This document shows, piece by piece, positions 1-9,619 of a stretch of 64,000 nt of DNA (the first letter of the stretch is position 1; each line of letters starts with the position of its first letter). Source of the stretch: Crocosphaera chwakensis CCY0110. GTDB lineage: Bacteria; Cyanobacteriota; Cyanobacteriia; Cyanobacteriales; Microcystaceae. Location of the stretch: contig NZ_AAXW01000023.1 in assembly GCF_000169335.1 (NCBI RefSeq), positions 1 through 64,000 of the forward strand, read 5' to 3'. Position numbers and translations under genes: made by a program. Under the pieces are notes generated by a model. That model was not told where the DNA came from. It searched no databases and was given only the letters and a program-made list of their open reading frames with translations.

Positions 1-457
1 CTAATAAGGTTAAAATAGCAATTAAGAAGAGTTTGATGGGTAAATTAGCTTCAATATTCAAGGGTAACGGATATTGTCTCAAGCCTAAAGCCCCTTTCGT
101 TAACCATTCTTCGTTTAAAGCGACTAAACGAACTAATTCTGAAACTCCGATAGTAACAATAGCTAGATAATCTTCTCGAAGACGTAAGGTAGATAATCCG
201 ATTAATAACCCTAAAATAGCTGCTAGGATAGCTCCTGTCAAAACAGCTATGATAAAAGGAATTCCTGTTAACGTTAATAAGACGCTAGTATAGGCTCCCA
301 AGGTCATAAAACCAACAACGCCGAAGTTAATTAAACCGGTAAAACCCCATTGTAAGTTTAACCCTAGGGCAAAAATGCCGTATACGCCGGCTGAGGTGGT
401 GATGTAGATGATGTAACCGCTAATGCCAATGAGTTGAACTAATAAGGCGTTATCCAT
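1..457 (-). CDS. Branched-chain amino-acid ABC transporter permease, LivM type (partial)
   Basis: N-terminal 152 codons of an inner-membrane permease that runs off the left edge. Translation from the ATG at 457 begins MDNALLVQLIGISGYI and contains NLQWGFTGLINFGVVGFMTL, a pattern typical of LivM-type permeases of the HAAT family, followed by hydrophobic segments. LivM pairs with LivH, two ATPases and a periplasmic binding protein to import neutral or branched-chain amino acids; cyanobacterial versions belong to systems such as Nat. The partner genes are not in the window. The family is fairly sure; the substrate is inferred. Confidence 0.85.
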   Translation of the reverse strand, partial: MDNALLVQLIGISGYIIYITTSAGVYGIFALGLNLQWGFTGLINFGVVGFMTLGAYTSVLLTLTGIPFIIAVLTGAILAAILGLLIGLSTLRLREDYLAIVTIGVSELVRLVALNEEWLTKGALGLRQYPLPLNIEANLPIKLFLIAILTLL

Positions 458-540
458 GAATACGAAAGCTTAAGATGAATGGCAATGAGATTATACATGA
501 ATTGAGAAAGATTGCCTAGTATAAATAATCGAAACTTCCA

Positions 541-1008
541 TTAATTACAACTATTGGAACGGTTAGAGATTTCCTGTTGACGCATAGGCATATTATCAAT
601 TTGTCCAAAAATTCTCTCAATTTCTGGAACCTCAGATAATTGGTTTTTCGATTGACCATCTTTGCCTATTAAAATGACTGCAAATTGATTTGATTTAATG
701 CCATATTTTGCCCTCAGTTGGGCTTCTTGGTAGGAAGAAATGGAGTCATTGCCAATACGACTAGGAGCATTACTGGTAAAAACCCCTAATAATAAATCTC
801 GTTCTTGAAATTCACATTCTACTTGATTTAGGGTCTGTTGTATCTTAGTCAAACGTTCGTCTTCAATTTGAGGAACAAAGACCAATAAAAGTCGATTGTG
901 CCAGCGATAAGCTTCTAAGGGATTATTTTGTGCCATAGCAACGTTAGAAACGGCTGTTATGCCTAGAAATAGTATAATCGATAAGAGTTTTTGATAGATA
1001 TTTTTCAT
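541..1008 (-). CDS. Exported DUF4174 family protein
   Basis: A 155-residue protein with a signal peptide (basic MKN, hydrophobic stretch about residues 7-25, then NVAMAQ with a likely cut after AMA). The mature part resembles DUF4174, a small thioredoxin-like fold of unknown function: YRWHNRLLLVF near its start, ERDLLLGVF in the middle and FAVILIGKDG towards the end. The thioredoxin CxxC is absent; the only cysteines are near residue 65 and at the end. It starts 3 bases after the stop of the histidine phosphatase gene, so the two are probably co-transcribed. Function unknown; probably periplasmic. Confidence 0.7.
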   Translation of the reverse strand: MKNIYQKLLSIILFLGITAVSNVAMAQNNPLEAYRWHNRLLLVFVPQIEDERLTKIQQTLNQVECEFQERDLLLGVFTSNAPSRIGNDSISSYQEAQLRAKYGIKSNQFAVILIGKDGQSKNQLSEVPEIERIFGQIDNMPMRQQEISNRSNSCN

Positions 1009-1011
1009 GGT

Positions 1012-1656
1012 TTACACAAGCCTTACTTCTTTTTCAGTTTCACTTAAATGGGAGGTATCTCCTCCTATTTCTATTTCCCATTTACTATCTGTTTTTACTA
1101 ATTTTGATAAACAACATAAGGAGGGTTGAAATACTGGCAGTTCTTGGGTTAAGCCTTGGATTAATCCCATTACAGATGCCCCATGACCGACTAATAGAAT
1201 ATCATCAGAATATTGACTAACTAATTGTTCAATAACTTCAGCCATTCTCGTCATCATCGTTACTTCCATTTCTGGATATTTAGGAACCCGATAAGAAGTA
1301 TAATTCCAATCAATATAAGAATAGTCTTTTTCTAATAATTCTCTAGGATGAATTTCAGGGGTTTCACTCATCCATTGGGGATTATGCCATTCTCCAATTC
1401 CTGCTTCTAATTTAATAGGAATATCAAGCAGTTTTGCTACTTCTGAAGCAGTTTGTATGGTACGCAAAAAAGGAGACGCAAAAATATGGCCAATTTTCTC
1501 GTATTGAAGCCTTTGTCCGAGTTGTTTGGCCTGAATAAAACCATCTTCTGATAAAGGGGGATCATAGCGTCTTTGAGCTGTATTAAACCAGTCTGGTTTA
1601 ACGAAATCGAGACGGTTTCCATGCCGTGCAATCCAAACAGTTTGACAAGCAGACAT
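1012..1656 (-). CDS. Histidine phosphatase family protein (phosphoglycerate-mutase-like)
   Basis: A 214-residue member of the histidine phosphatase superfamily. The phospho-accepting His is H12 in ARHGNRLDF. Arg11, Arg65 (SPFLRTIQTA), Glu89 (GIGEW) and the second catalytic His158 (LLVGHGASV) complete the usual active site. The family includes mutases, sugar phosphatases and SixA-like protein phosphatases. The spread-out acidic and aromatic middle resembles eukaryotic UBASH3/Sts-like members more than glycolytic mutases, so the substrate is open. It precedes the DUF4174 gene with almost no gap and follows the glycoside hydrolase gene by 56 bases. Confidence 0.85.
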   Translation of the reverse strand: MSACQTVWIARHGNRLDFVKPDWFNTAQRRYDPPLSEDGFIQAKQLGQRLQYEKIGHIFASPFLRTIQTASEVAKLLDIPIKLEAGIGEWHNPQWMSETPEIHPRELLEKDYSYIDWNYTSYRVPKYPEMEVTMMTRMAEVIEQLVSQYSDDILLVGHGASVMGLIQGLTQELPVFQPSLCCLSKLVKTDSKWEIEIGGDTSHLSETEKEVRLV

Positions 1657-1712
1657 AAGCAGTGAAAGTTGAAGGTTTAGGGTCTATTAATAATTTAGCT
1701 TATTAACTCTTT

Positions 1713-3986
1713 TTATTCAAGAATAATATATTTAACATCGGTGGGTAATTGTAACGAAATTTGAGAGCTATCGCTTTTTAAATTCATGGTTTGTTTAGCT
1801 AAACCATTACTGTCTAATAGCATAGCTTTTTTAAGTTGCGGATTATTAATAGTGAGATGAATATCGTTATTTTCTATTCTCCAAGGGGCTTTACCATAGT
1901 TAATAATTTCCAATCCTTTTTGTAAGTTACCTTGCTTATCTTTCCAAGTAATTTCTTTTTGTTTCCACTCTGTTGGACGGGCAACCGTTCCTAATTGTAC
2001 TAATAGTTTTTCTGATCGTTTGATGGGTTTATTGTCCATAGAAACTACTATAATAGTTGCATATTTATTATTAGATTTAATTATTAAATCATTTAATTTT
2101 ATCTCACCAACTTCTTTTAAAAATCCTGTGACTCCTTGGGCTTTTGCTGTATTTAAAAGACAAATACCTTGTCCATAGTCCCAGGTTATTTCTTCAGTAA
2201 TAGAACGAATTATTTTATCTTTTTTATTAATATATGAGTTTAAATTTATAATTTTATTTTCTTTATTATTATTACTATAAGTAACTTCTACTGGACCAAC
2301 TAAAAAAGCTAAAGGATTAATTTTATTTCTGCTTTGATTATTATTATTATTAGTGTCTTGATCACGATTAGGATCAAAAGTTTTAGTTTCTGAAATTATT
2401 GGTATTTGACGATTCCATAAATCTGTCAGTTTTCGATGTTCTCTAACAACGGTTTCCCCTTGTTGAATATAACCTTGACGATACATCAAAGCAGCAGCAG
2501 GAAAATTACCTAATAATTCTGGGGTATTAATGACCCATTTACCCAAAGAAGGAAGATAACCATTAGCAGAAGAGGGTTGTCTCCATTGTGGTTCTTTCAT
2601 AGCAAACCAATAGAACCCATCAATACCAGTTAAAGATTGAAAAATACTAACTAAAAAAGGGCTTTCTGATTGATAACCAAGGGGAGGAACCCAAGAGCTT
2701 TCGGGAATAATAATAGGATGATTAGCAACTTGTTTAAGATTTAATGGAAAGGAGTAAGGATCAAATAAAACAGAACGATTGGTAAATTTATCTCCATTAA
2801 TAATTGCCCAATTTGATTTTTCGCCTTTATGGATTCCACCATTATAATAACGATTAACCCCTATGACTTCTGTTGCGGTATAAGAATAGCGTTCTGCATC
2901 ATTTAATTTAAGAGGATCGGCCGTTTTCCAATTTCCTGCATTAATTAACTGTTTTGCTCCAATTTCTTCCCGTAAGAACTGTTTTATCTCTTGATTAAAA
3001 TTATACATGGTTTCAGTTAAAAATTGAGTTTGGTCAGCTAATCGTTTTCCCTTCCCACTGTTAGGATTTTCTGGTTGAGTTAGATGCCATATTTCATAAA
3101 ATTTGAGTTTACCTTCTTTGACATTTTCTCCTTCAATAGAAACATTTTTCCATATTTTTACAACTTGTTCTAAGGAACCGTATTTCTTGATTAACCAATC
3201 ACGGTATTTATTACTTAATAACTCTAAATCCCGTCCTTTCAGATTCTTAAATGTCCAGAATAATAAAGAGTCTTCATTTTGTAGTTGAATAATAGCGATC
3301 GCAGCTTCATCTTTTAAGGAAATTCCCGTATAGGGGTTAATAGGTATTAATAACTCTTTTAACCAATTTTTATAAGCTTGTTGTAATTCAGTATCAAAAA
3401 ATAATAAACCACTAAAATCTTTACTATCACGAGGAATTTGCCAATTATCTTGAGATTTTAAAGCATGGGCATAATAGGGAGATAAGGTCAAATAAATCCC
3501 TTCTTTTTTCATAGTTGCTACATATTGCCATAGTTGCTCACGCGCTTTTTTATCAATATTTTTCAGGGTTTTATTATTATTTTTGCCAACAATTTGACCA
3601 TGCCAACGCACCATATTAACTCCTCGCTTTGCTAAAAAACGAGCATGATCTTCTAATTCTTGATAACTTTTTCTCCAAACATAAGAATTAACTGCCCAAA
3701 ATCGAATAGACTGTCCATTACCTTTTACAAAGTCTTTGCCATCAGGAGACAAGTGGATAAAGCCTGTTTCTCCTGCTACTTTCTCATTAAGATAACGTAA
3801 GTCTAACAGTGAATTTTTATCGTAGCGATCCCTTTCTGGTTTAAATTCCCAAGTTTCAGTTTTCATCGTATTAATTGATTCAGCTTTAGTGATAGCTTTG
3901 GTTTTAAAAGCTTTATTATTTTCTAATTGACAAGCATTCAACAATACGGTAAAAATAGCAATAGCAAGATAGTTGATTTTTTTCAT
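1713..3986 (-). CDS. Putative lipoprotein glycoside hydrolase, (beta/alpha)8 clan GH-A type
   Basis: A 757-residue protein with a lipoprotein signal (hydrophobic residues 6-18, lipobox LNAC with Cys19). Residues 90-440 look like a TIM barrel of clan GH-A: GQSIRFWAVNSY (91-102), GVNMVRWHG (122-130), IIQLQNEDS with Asn237-Glu238 as the likely acid/base, and IIIPESSW with Glu429 as the likely nucleophile. A C-terminal part of about 230 residues looks beta-rich. The polysaccharide substrate cannot be told; cellulase-like or beta-galactosidase-like relatives are possible. It lies 26 bases downstream of dnaX on the same strand, an unusual neighbour. Membrane-anchored on the outside of the cell by inference. 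Confidence 0.65.
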   Translation of the reverse strand: MKKINYLAIAIFTVLLNACQLENNKAFKTKAITKAESINTMKTETWEFKPERDRYDKNSLLDLRYLNEKVAGETGFIHLSPDGKDFVKGNGQSIRFWAVNSYVWRKSYQELEDHARFLAKRGVNMVRWHGQIVGKNNNKTLKNIDKKAREQLWQYVATMKKEGIYLTLSPYYAHALKSQDNWQIPRDSKDFSGLLFFDTELQQAYKNWLKELLIPINPYTGISLKDEAAIAIIQLQNEDSLLFWTFKNLKGRDLELLSNKYRDWLIKKYGSLEQVVKIWKNVSIEGENVKEGKLKFYEIWHLTQPENPNSGKGKRLADQTQFLTETMYNFNQEIKQFLREEIGAKQLINAGNWKTADPLKLNDAERYSYTATEVIGVNRYYNGGIHKGEKSNWAIINGDKFTNRSVLFDPYSFPLNLKQVANHPIIIPESSWVPPLGYQSESPFLVSIFQSLTGIDGFYWFAMKEPQWRQPSSANGYLPSLGKWVINTPELLGNFPAAALMYRQGYIQQGETVVREHRKLTDLWNRQIPIISETKTFDPNRDQDTNNNNNQSRNKINPLAFLVGPVEVTYSNNNKENKIINLNSYINKKDKIIRSITEEITWDYGQGICLLNTAKAQGVTGFLKEVGEIKLNDLIIKSNNKYATIIVVSMDNKPIKRSEKLLVQLGTVARPTEWKQKEITWKDKQGNLQKGLEIINYGKAPWRIENNDIHLTINNPQLKKAMLLDSNGLAKQTMNLKSDSSQISLQLPTDVKYIILE

Positions 3987-4012
3987 TTTTGTAATGGATT
4001 TATGTTAGTAAT

Positions 4013-6073
4013 TTAGAATTCTAAATCTTCTTCCTCTTTTGTTATTTTCGGTCTTCCTTTTACTTTTTTTGAAGAAATACTACTGGTTGAAATTTGATTA
4101 TATAAATTGTTATTTTCAAGATCATCTGCATTCTTGTCTTTTTCATTTTCTATTTTAAAATCCCTCAAACTATTGTGTGATAGGTCTATATTCTCCTTTG
4201 ATTCAGATTGATTATTTTTTTCCTCTTGCAAATCATAATTACTGATAACTTCTCCTTTAAAAAACTTAGCTAACTGTTCGGCTGCTTTTTGAATTTTATC
4301 TTCAGAGACTTCTATATTATCAATATTATCTTGAGTTGGAGATATGCTAGGAATATTTAAAATTTCTTCAGCTTTTTCATTTTTGTCGTTAGCATTATCT
4401 ATCTGGGAATTAGAATTAGGTTGATGAGTTAAATTTTTAGGATTATTATTGTTTAAATTATTAGAATTTTGAGATAAGTTATTGTTATTTTGAGAATAAG
4501 ATAAAGGGGACTTTATAGAAGAATTATAGAATTTTTCATTAGATTTAGTAGTGTTTGCGACTTGTAAATTAACCTTAACTTTATGACCGACAACTGCTTG
4601 AAAAGCTGATTCAATTTGAGGCAGTTTATCCTGTGCTGCTTTTAGAAGTTGTTTACTTTTAATACCTACCGTAGCAACGGTATTTTTATAATTAATTAAA
4701 TAGCCATGTTGTTTAATTAATGCTGAGGATAATAAAGGAAGTTTTTTTAAGACTAACTGCCACATTTCCTCTAAATTGGTATCATCATTATTAATCAGTA
4801 TTTCTGACAGTTCTGTAATAGTTTCATTCGGTTTATATAACGCTTTAGGTTGATCTTGAAATTGTTTTTCAACTATTTTTGCTTGAGGTTTTTGTTGAGG
4901 TAAATTTGTTAGTTTTGATTCATTATTATTTTTAGTTTGAGTTGAAATATTAGATGATTGAATAATAACTTCTGGTGTGCAAGCATCAGGAAGTAAACTT
5001 AATAAAGTAACTTCTAACCATAGACGAGGTTGAGTGGTATTTTTTAACTGAACTTCGCTTTCTTTAAGTTTCTGTTGACCTCTTAAAATTGTTTCAGTTT
5101 TCCAGTGTTTCGCTTCTGAACATAAATCATCCCAAGTGGTAGACGTTACTGCTACTAAATCCGACCTTGTTGGGGCAGTTTTAGCAATTAATAAGTTAAG
5201 ATAAAATCCAGCTAAATTTTGTAAGACAACTAAAGGTTCTCTCCCTCTATCCATCAATTTTCGACAAGATTCTATAACAATTTCTGGATTGTTAGAGTTA
5301 ATGGCTTGTAATAAAGATAATAAATCTTTCTCAGGAACAGCCCCTACTAAATCCCAAACTTTTTCCGAAGTAATACTTCCTGATAATAAACTTAATTGAT
5401 CTAATAAACTCTCTGCATCTCTTAACCCACCGTTAGCAATTTGTGCTACTAAAATTAAGGCTTCTGTTTCAATTTCTATGTTTTCTTTTTGGGCAATTAT
5501 TGTTAAATGATTAACCATCGCTTCCAAGGGAATACGGCGATAGTCGAAGCGTTGACAGCGAGATAGAATAGTAGGTAAGACTCTTTGTGGGTCGGTGGTT
5601 GCTAAGACAAAAATAACTCGTTCTGGCGGTTCTTCTAAGGTCTTTAATAAAGCATTAAAAGCAGCCACACTTAGCATATGACATTCATCTATGACATACA
5701 CTTTATAACGACATTGTACCGGAGCAAACTGCGATCGCTCAATAATTTCCCGAATATTATCGACCCCTGTATTACTGGCTGCATCAATTTCAATCACATC
5801 TAACGCCGAACCTCTGGTGATCGCTCGACACACTTCGCATTGACCACAGGGTGCAGCCGTGGGAACCTCAACCGCCAAACAATTGAGAGATTTCGCTAAA
5901 ATCCTAGCACTAGAGGTCTTTCCGGTTCCCCTCGGCCCAGTAAATAAATAGGCCGGTGCAATACGTTGACTAGCGATCGCATTACTTAAGGTCGTGGCGA
6001 TCGCTTCTTGTCCCACTAAGTCAGCAAAGGTCTGTGGACGATATTTATGATGGAGTGGTTCATAGGATGACAT
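4013..6073 (-). CDS. dnaX: DNA polymerase III subunit gamma/tau
   Basis: Clamp-loader ATPase of the replicative polymerase. The first 360 residues are the conserved motor: YRPQTFADLVGQE, Walker A GPRGTGKTSSAR, a four-cysteine zinc site (CLA...CGQCEVC), Walker B VIDECHML, sensor ATTDPQRVLPTILSRCQRF. The C-terminal half is a low-complexity Asn/Ser/Glu-rich linker ending in an acidic tail, as in other AT-rich cyanobacteria. I chose the ATG at 6073 (MSSYEPLHHKYRP) over an in-frame GTG 18 bases upstream because homology begins there. No intein is visible, although some cyanobacterial dnaX genes carry one. Downstream of priA on the same strand, so two replication genes are adjacent. Confidence 0.97.
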   Translation of the reverse strand: MSSYEPLHHKYRPQTFADLVGQEAIATTLSNAIASQRIAPAYLFTGPRGTGKTSSARILAKSLNCLAVEVPTAAPCGQCEVCRAITRGSALDVIEIDAASNTGVDNIREIIERSQFAPVQCRYKVYVIDECHMLSVAAFNALLKTLEEPPERVIFVLATTDPQRVLPTILSRCQRFDYRRIPLEAMVNHLTIIAQKENIEIETEALILVAQIANGGLRDAESLLDQLSLLSGSITSEKVWDLVGAVPEKDLLSLLQAINSNNPEIVIESCRKLMDRGREPLVVLQNLAGFYLNLLIAKTAPTRSDLVAVTSTTWDDLCSEAKHWKTETILRGQQKLKESEVQLKNTTQPRLWLEVTLLSLLPDACTPEVIIQSSNISTQTKNNNESKLTNLPQQKPQAKIVEKQFQDQPKALYKPNETITELSEILINNDDTNLEEMWQLVLKKLPLLSSALIKQHGYLINYKNTVATVGIKSKQLLKAAQDKLPQIESAFQAVVGHKVKVNLQVANTTKSNEKFYNSSIKSPLSYSQNNNNLSQNSNNLNNNNPKNLTHQPNSNSQIDNANDKNEKAEEILNIPSISPTQDNIDNIEVSEDKIQKAAEQLAKFFKGEVISNYDLQEEKNNQSESKENIDLSHNSLRDFKIENEKDKNADDLENNNLYNQISTSSISSKKVKGRPKITKEEEDLEF

Positions 6074-6170
6074 AATTTGAGCAACTAACACGGGGATCTT
6101 CTATTATGCCTGACTGTAATCCAGATTATATATAAAACATTTGTATTATAACTAAATTTTATTATCTTTG

Positions 6171-6186
6171 GTAGAGACGTTTCTAC
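6171..6186. repeat. Short imperfect palindrome GTAGAGACGTTTCTAC
   Basis: A 16-base near-palindrome between the priA stop and the dnaX start. Related AGAGACGT palindromes are scattered through many cyanobacterial genomes, so this may be a worn copy of such a repeat. It lacks a U-tract that would make it a good terminator. Confidence 0.3.
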
Positions 6187-6220
6187 AGTGGTGGGTGCGA
6201 GATTTAAGTTTAAATGTTTA

Positions 6221-8773
6221 TCAATTAATATGTAAAGGATCAATATCTATTTTCAAACTAACAGAATTAGGACATAATTTATGCCAGTTTTCCATCTCAG
6301 GAATAATCACCCTAGCATCGGGTAAAAATTTCAATAAAATTTGCCAACGATATCGTTTTGCTACTCTCATAATACTCGCTGGTGCTGGTCCTAAGATTTC
6401 ACAATCTAATCCGATAGTTTCATGAAAATAATTTCCTAATTGTTGTGCTGTATTTTGTACTTCTATCGCATCTAAGCTACTTAATTGTACTAAAATTAAA
6501 CGTCCATAAGGTGGAAAATTTAACTCTTCTCTTCGGGGTAATTCTTCTTCGATAAAACGATAATAATCATGATTTTTAACAGCTTGAATAACTGAATTTT
6601 CGGGGGAATAGGTTTGTATAATTACTTGTCCGGGTTCGTCTCCTCTTCCTGCCCTTCCGGCGACTTGGGTTAAGGTTTGAAAAGCTCTTTCTGCTGCGCG
6701 ATAATCTGATAAATAGAGTAACCCATCGGCAGAGACAACACCGACTAATGTCACTTGAGCTAAATCTAATCCTTTGGTTAGCATTTGTGTCCCCACTAAA
6801 ATGTCAGCCTCACCCCGTGAAAATTCCTCTAATAAGCGACGGTGAGAACCTTTAGTCCGAGTGGTATCACTATCAAATCTTAATGACTTTAATTCAGGAA
6901 ATTCTTGTTTTAATGCTTGGGTAACTTTTTGGGTTCCACTACCAAAAAATTTAAAATAAGGGGAATTACATTCAGGACAGTTTGAAGGTTGAATTTGAGT
7001 ATGATTACAATAATGACACCTTAATAATTCTGTGGCTCCTTCATGAGTATAATGATAGGATAAAGACACATCACAGTCAGGACATTCCATAACATAACCG
7101 CAACTTCGACATGAAACAAAAGTGCTGTATCCTCGGCGATTAATAAATAAGATACCTTGTTGATTTTTCTCTTTTAAATTCCTCAATGCTTCTTGTAAAG
7201 GACGACTAAAAACTGAGCGATTTCCTTGCTTTAATTCCTCTCGCATATCAACAATTTTTACAGGAGGTAAAGGTCGAAATCCAATTCTTTCAGGCAAGGA
7301 TAAATAATAGGAGTTAGATGAAGAATATTGAGAAGACTTAACAGAAATCCAACTTTCTAAAGAGGGAGTTGCTGACCCAAAAATTATTGGGCAATTTTCT
7401 AACTCTCCTCGCCATTTAGCCACAGTTTTTGCATTATATGTCGGAGAAACTTGCGTTTGTTTAAAACTAGAATCATGTTCTTCGTCTAAAATAATTAATC
7501 CTAAATTAGGTAAAGGTGCAAAAATAGCTGAGCGAGTACCGATAATGACTTGCGGTTCTCCAGGCAACATTTGTCGCCACGTATCGTATCTTTCCCCTTT
7601 TGATAAGTTACTATGGTAAACATAAACTTTATCTCCAAATCTTGCCCGAAATCGATCGGTTAATTGAGGGGTTAAGGCAATTTCAGGAACTAAAATTAAA
7701 GCAGATTTTCCTTGTTCTAATAAAGGAGAAATTGCTTGTAAATAAACTTCTGTTTTACCAGAGCCTGTTACTCCATGTAATAAAATTTCGCTATAATTTT
7801 CTAAACTATTAATTATTTTCAGGGCTTCGTTTTGTTGTGGAGTTAATACTTTATTTTGCTCTTGCTTTTGCTTGGGATTTTCTAAGAATCTTAATCTTTC
7901 TCGATACTTAATAACTACACATTCTTTTTTAGCTAATGCTTTAACAACAGAATCACTTTTTGTTTCAAGTACATCCAATAAATCAGTTAACCATAATTCT
8001 CCTCCTTTACGTCGTAAAACTTGCAAAAATTCTAATTGTTTTGAAGTTAAATCATGAGGAAATTGCTCAACAATTAAAGTTACAATTTTTTGCTTTTTAG
8101 CCTGAGTTTTTCTAGTCGTTTTTAAATAACTTTCAATCCATCTCTTTTTAGTTAATTCTTGAATCCCTTGACGCGCACCTGTTACTTCACGTTGTATATA
8201 TTTAACACTATAATCTCCATCTTTTTGTTGCTGTAATAAGCTCAAAATTTTTGCAGCAGCAGTCCGACAAAACATCTCTGCACCAGGAGGAATATTATCT
8301 TGTCTTAGACGAATTCTACGTTGAGATTTAGTAAATAATCCTGGAGGTAAGGCTGCTTTTATTACAGTTATTAAGTCAGTACAATAATAGCTTGAAACTT
8401 TTTCTAATAATTTAAAATAAGTTGTTGTAAAAAATCCAGATGCAATCACATCATAAATATTTTTAACTTGATTATAACTAATATGGTCTGGAAAAGAATA
8501 AGTATATCTAATTACAACTCCTCGCAAAATTTGTGTACCAAAAGGAACACTAACAATATCTCCAGGTGTTACTTTAAAATCACAAGGAATACTATAAGTG
8601 TATAACTTATATGATTTGTCTTCCTTGTTATCTAATTCTTGTATGTTTGGACAATCAACCAAAACTTCGATCCATTGAGGGGAAGAAGGTTCTACAATAT
8701 AAGAGGATCTCGGTTGAGCCACTAGCAAACTTCCAGAAGACATAGACATATAGTTTGAAACGTTTTCTAACAT
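6221..8773 (-). CDS. priA: Primosomal protein N' (replication restart helicase PriA)
   Basis: A 3'-5' superfamily 2 DNA helicase that reloads the replisome at stalled forks. The 850 residues hold an N-terminal DNA-binding domain, Walker A HGVTGSGKTEVYLQ, the DEEH box in LDEEHDSSFKQ, and four paired cysteine motifs forming two zinc sites (CRSCGYVMECPDC and CHYC...CPEC). The helicase motifs QVAGRAGRG and GTQMLTKG follow. Length is at the upper end for PriA because the N-terminus carries about 20 extra residues. The ATG at 8773 is used; MSMSSGS at residue 9 or 11 is an alternative start. It heads the minus-strand run priA-dnaX-hydrolase-phosphatase-DUF4174. Confidence 0.97.
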   Translation of the reverse strand: MLENVSNYMSMSSGSLLVAQPRSSYIVEPSSPQWIEVLVDCPNIQELDNKEDKSYKLYTYSIPCDFKVTPGDIVSVPFGTQILRGVVIRYTYSFPDHISYNQVKNIYDVIASGFFTTTYFKLLEKVSSYYCTDLITVIKAALPPGLFTKSQRRIRLRQDNIPPGAEMFCRTAAAKILSLLQQQKDGDYSVKYIQREVTGARQGIQELTKKRWIESYLKTTRKTQAKKQKIVTLIVEQFPHDLTSKQLEFLQVLRRKGGELWLTDLLDVLETKSDSVVKALAKKECVVIKYRERLRFLENPKQKQEQNKVLTPQQNEALKIINSLENYSEILLHGVTGSGKTEVYLQAISPLLEQGKSALILVPEIALTPQLTDRFRARFGDKVYVYHSNLSKGERYDTWRQMLPGEPQVIIGTRSAIFAPLPNLGLIILDEEHDSSFKQTQVSPTYNAKTVAKWRGELENCPIIFGSATPSLESWISVKSSQYSSSNSYYLSLPERIGFRPLPPVKIVDMREELKQGNRSVFSRPLQEALRNLKEKNQQGILFINRRGYSTFVSCRSCGYVMECPDCDVSLSYHYTHEGATELLRCHYCNHTQIQPSNCPECNSPYFKFFGSGTQKVTQALKQEFPELKSLRFDSDTTRTKGSHRRLLEEFSRGEADILVGTQMLTKGLDLAQVTLVGVVSADGLLYLSDYRAAERAFQTLTQVAGRAGRGDEPGQVIIQTYSPENSVIQAVKNHDYYRFIEEELPRREELNFPPYGRLILVQLSSLDAIEVQNTAQQLGNYFHETIGLDCEILGPAPASIMRVAKRYRWQILLKFLPDARVIIPEMENWHKLCPNSVSLKIDIDPLHIN

Positions 8774-8834
8774 CCATTACCCTTAATACTTAACACGGAA
8801 TTATAATGAAGGTGAGAAACCTTAAACTTAATTA

Positions 8835-8866
8835 GCGATCTCGAAGAGATCCGCTTTGCGGTGCGC
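8835..8866. repeat. 32-bp double-hairpin interspersed repeat, copy 1
   Basis: This 32-base unit occurs again at 22216-22247 with one mismatch. It is two tiny hairpins in series: GATCTC-GAA-GAGATC, then CCGC-TTT-GCGG, closed by TGCGC. The single difference between the copies (TTT here, TTC there) falls in a hairpin loop. This copy is intergenic, between the divergent priA and Gln-rich protein genes. Confidence 0.75.
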
Positions 8867-8901
8867 CTCTTTTTCCAGACATTGATAACTCACGAGTTTA
8901 G

Positions 8902-8931
8902 TTGATATCATGATAATAGGATTTATATTAT
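8902..8931 (+). promoter_or_regulatory. Possible sigma70-type promoter for the Gln-rich/TerD cluster
   Basis: TTGATA (8902-8907) and TATTAT (8926-8931) are separated by 18 bases and end 18 bases before the ATG at 8950. The region is AT-rich, so chance matches are likely. It is the best-placed candidate for driving the plus-strand genes from 8950 onward. Confidence 0.3.
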
Positions 8932-8949
8932 AAGAGTTCTTCAAAAAAA

Positions 8950-9582
8950 ATGATTAATAATCCTTCAGAAAATTCTAACATTGATGACTTAATTAACCAA
9001 ATTAAACACAAAAAAAGTAATCAAAAGAAACAATCAATGGATACGTCTAATCATCAACCCAATTCAACGGATAACCTACTTGAGAAATTTAAGTCTGACT
9101 TGAAACAGCAAAAAGAAAAATCACAACAACAGAATGTAGATAATAATCAACCACAGGTTCATGAAGATTTACAACAATTTAAACAGCAACGTCAACAACA
9201 GAATATAAAGGGAAATCAACCAGAAATTAGCGAAAATTTACAGCAATTTAAACAGCAACAAAAAGAGAAATCACAACAACATAATTTAGAACGCAATAAG
9301 CCAGAAATTAACGAAAATTTACATCAATTTAAAAAACAATTTCAACACAAACAAGAAGAACAAAGAGAAACCATCACGCATCAAAATCAGGAAGAAATAC
9401 GCTATACTGAACAAAGAAAGCAACGGCAGCAAAAACTATTGATCCGTCAAGCTGAACAATGGTTAAAAAGTTTAGACGAATACTCTGATGAAGGATTATG
9501 GTTTGAAGAATTTTCCCATAGTTATCCTTCTCGCTTAGATGCTGCGATCAAGTATTTAGCTGTTCTCAATGCTTCTTCTTAG
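8950..9582 (+). CDS. Gln-rich protein with conserved cyanobacterial C-terminal domain (Slr1339-like)
   Basis: A 210-residue, highly charged protein without signal peptide or membrane segment. Residues 1-150 are low-complexity Gln/Asn/Lys with a loose repeat (QPxxxENLQQFKQQ and variants, about four copies), probably disordered or coiled coil. The last 50 residues are compact and look conserved: AEQWLKSLDEYSDEGLWFEE, then SYPSRLDAAIKYL. This tail recalls the cyanobacterial Slr1339 'salt stress protein' family; I hold that name with moderate confidence. It lies 37 bases upstream of three TerD genes on the same strand, suggesting a shared stress-related role. Biochemical function unknown. Confidence 0.6.
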   Translation: MINNPSENSNIDDLINQIKHKKSNQKKQSMDTSNHQPNSTDNLLEKFKSDLKQQKEKSQQQNVDNNQPQVHEDLQQFKQQRQQQNIKGNQPEISENLQQFKQQQKEKSQQHNLERNKPEINENLHQFKKQFQHKQEEQRETITHQNQEEIRYTEQRKQRQQKLLIRQAEQWLKSLDEYSDEGLWFEEFSHSYPSRLDAAIKYLAVLNASS

Positions 9583-9619
9583 ATAAGCTGCAATTACTTT
9601 TAGAACTCAACTAATTATT

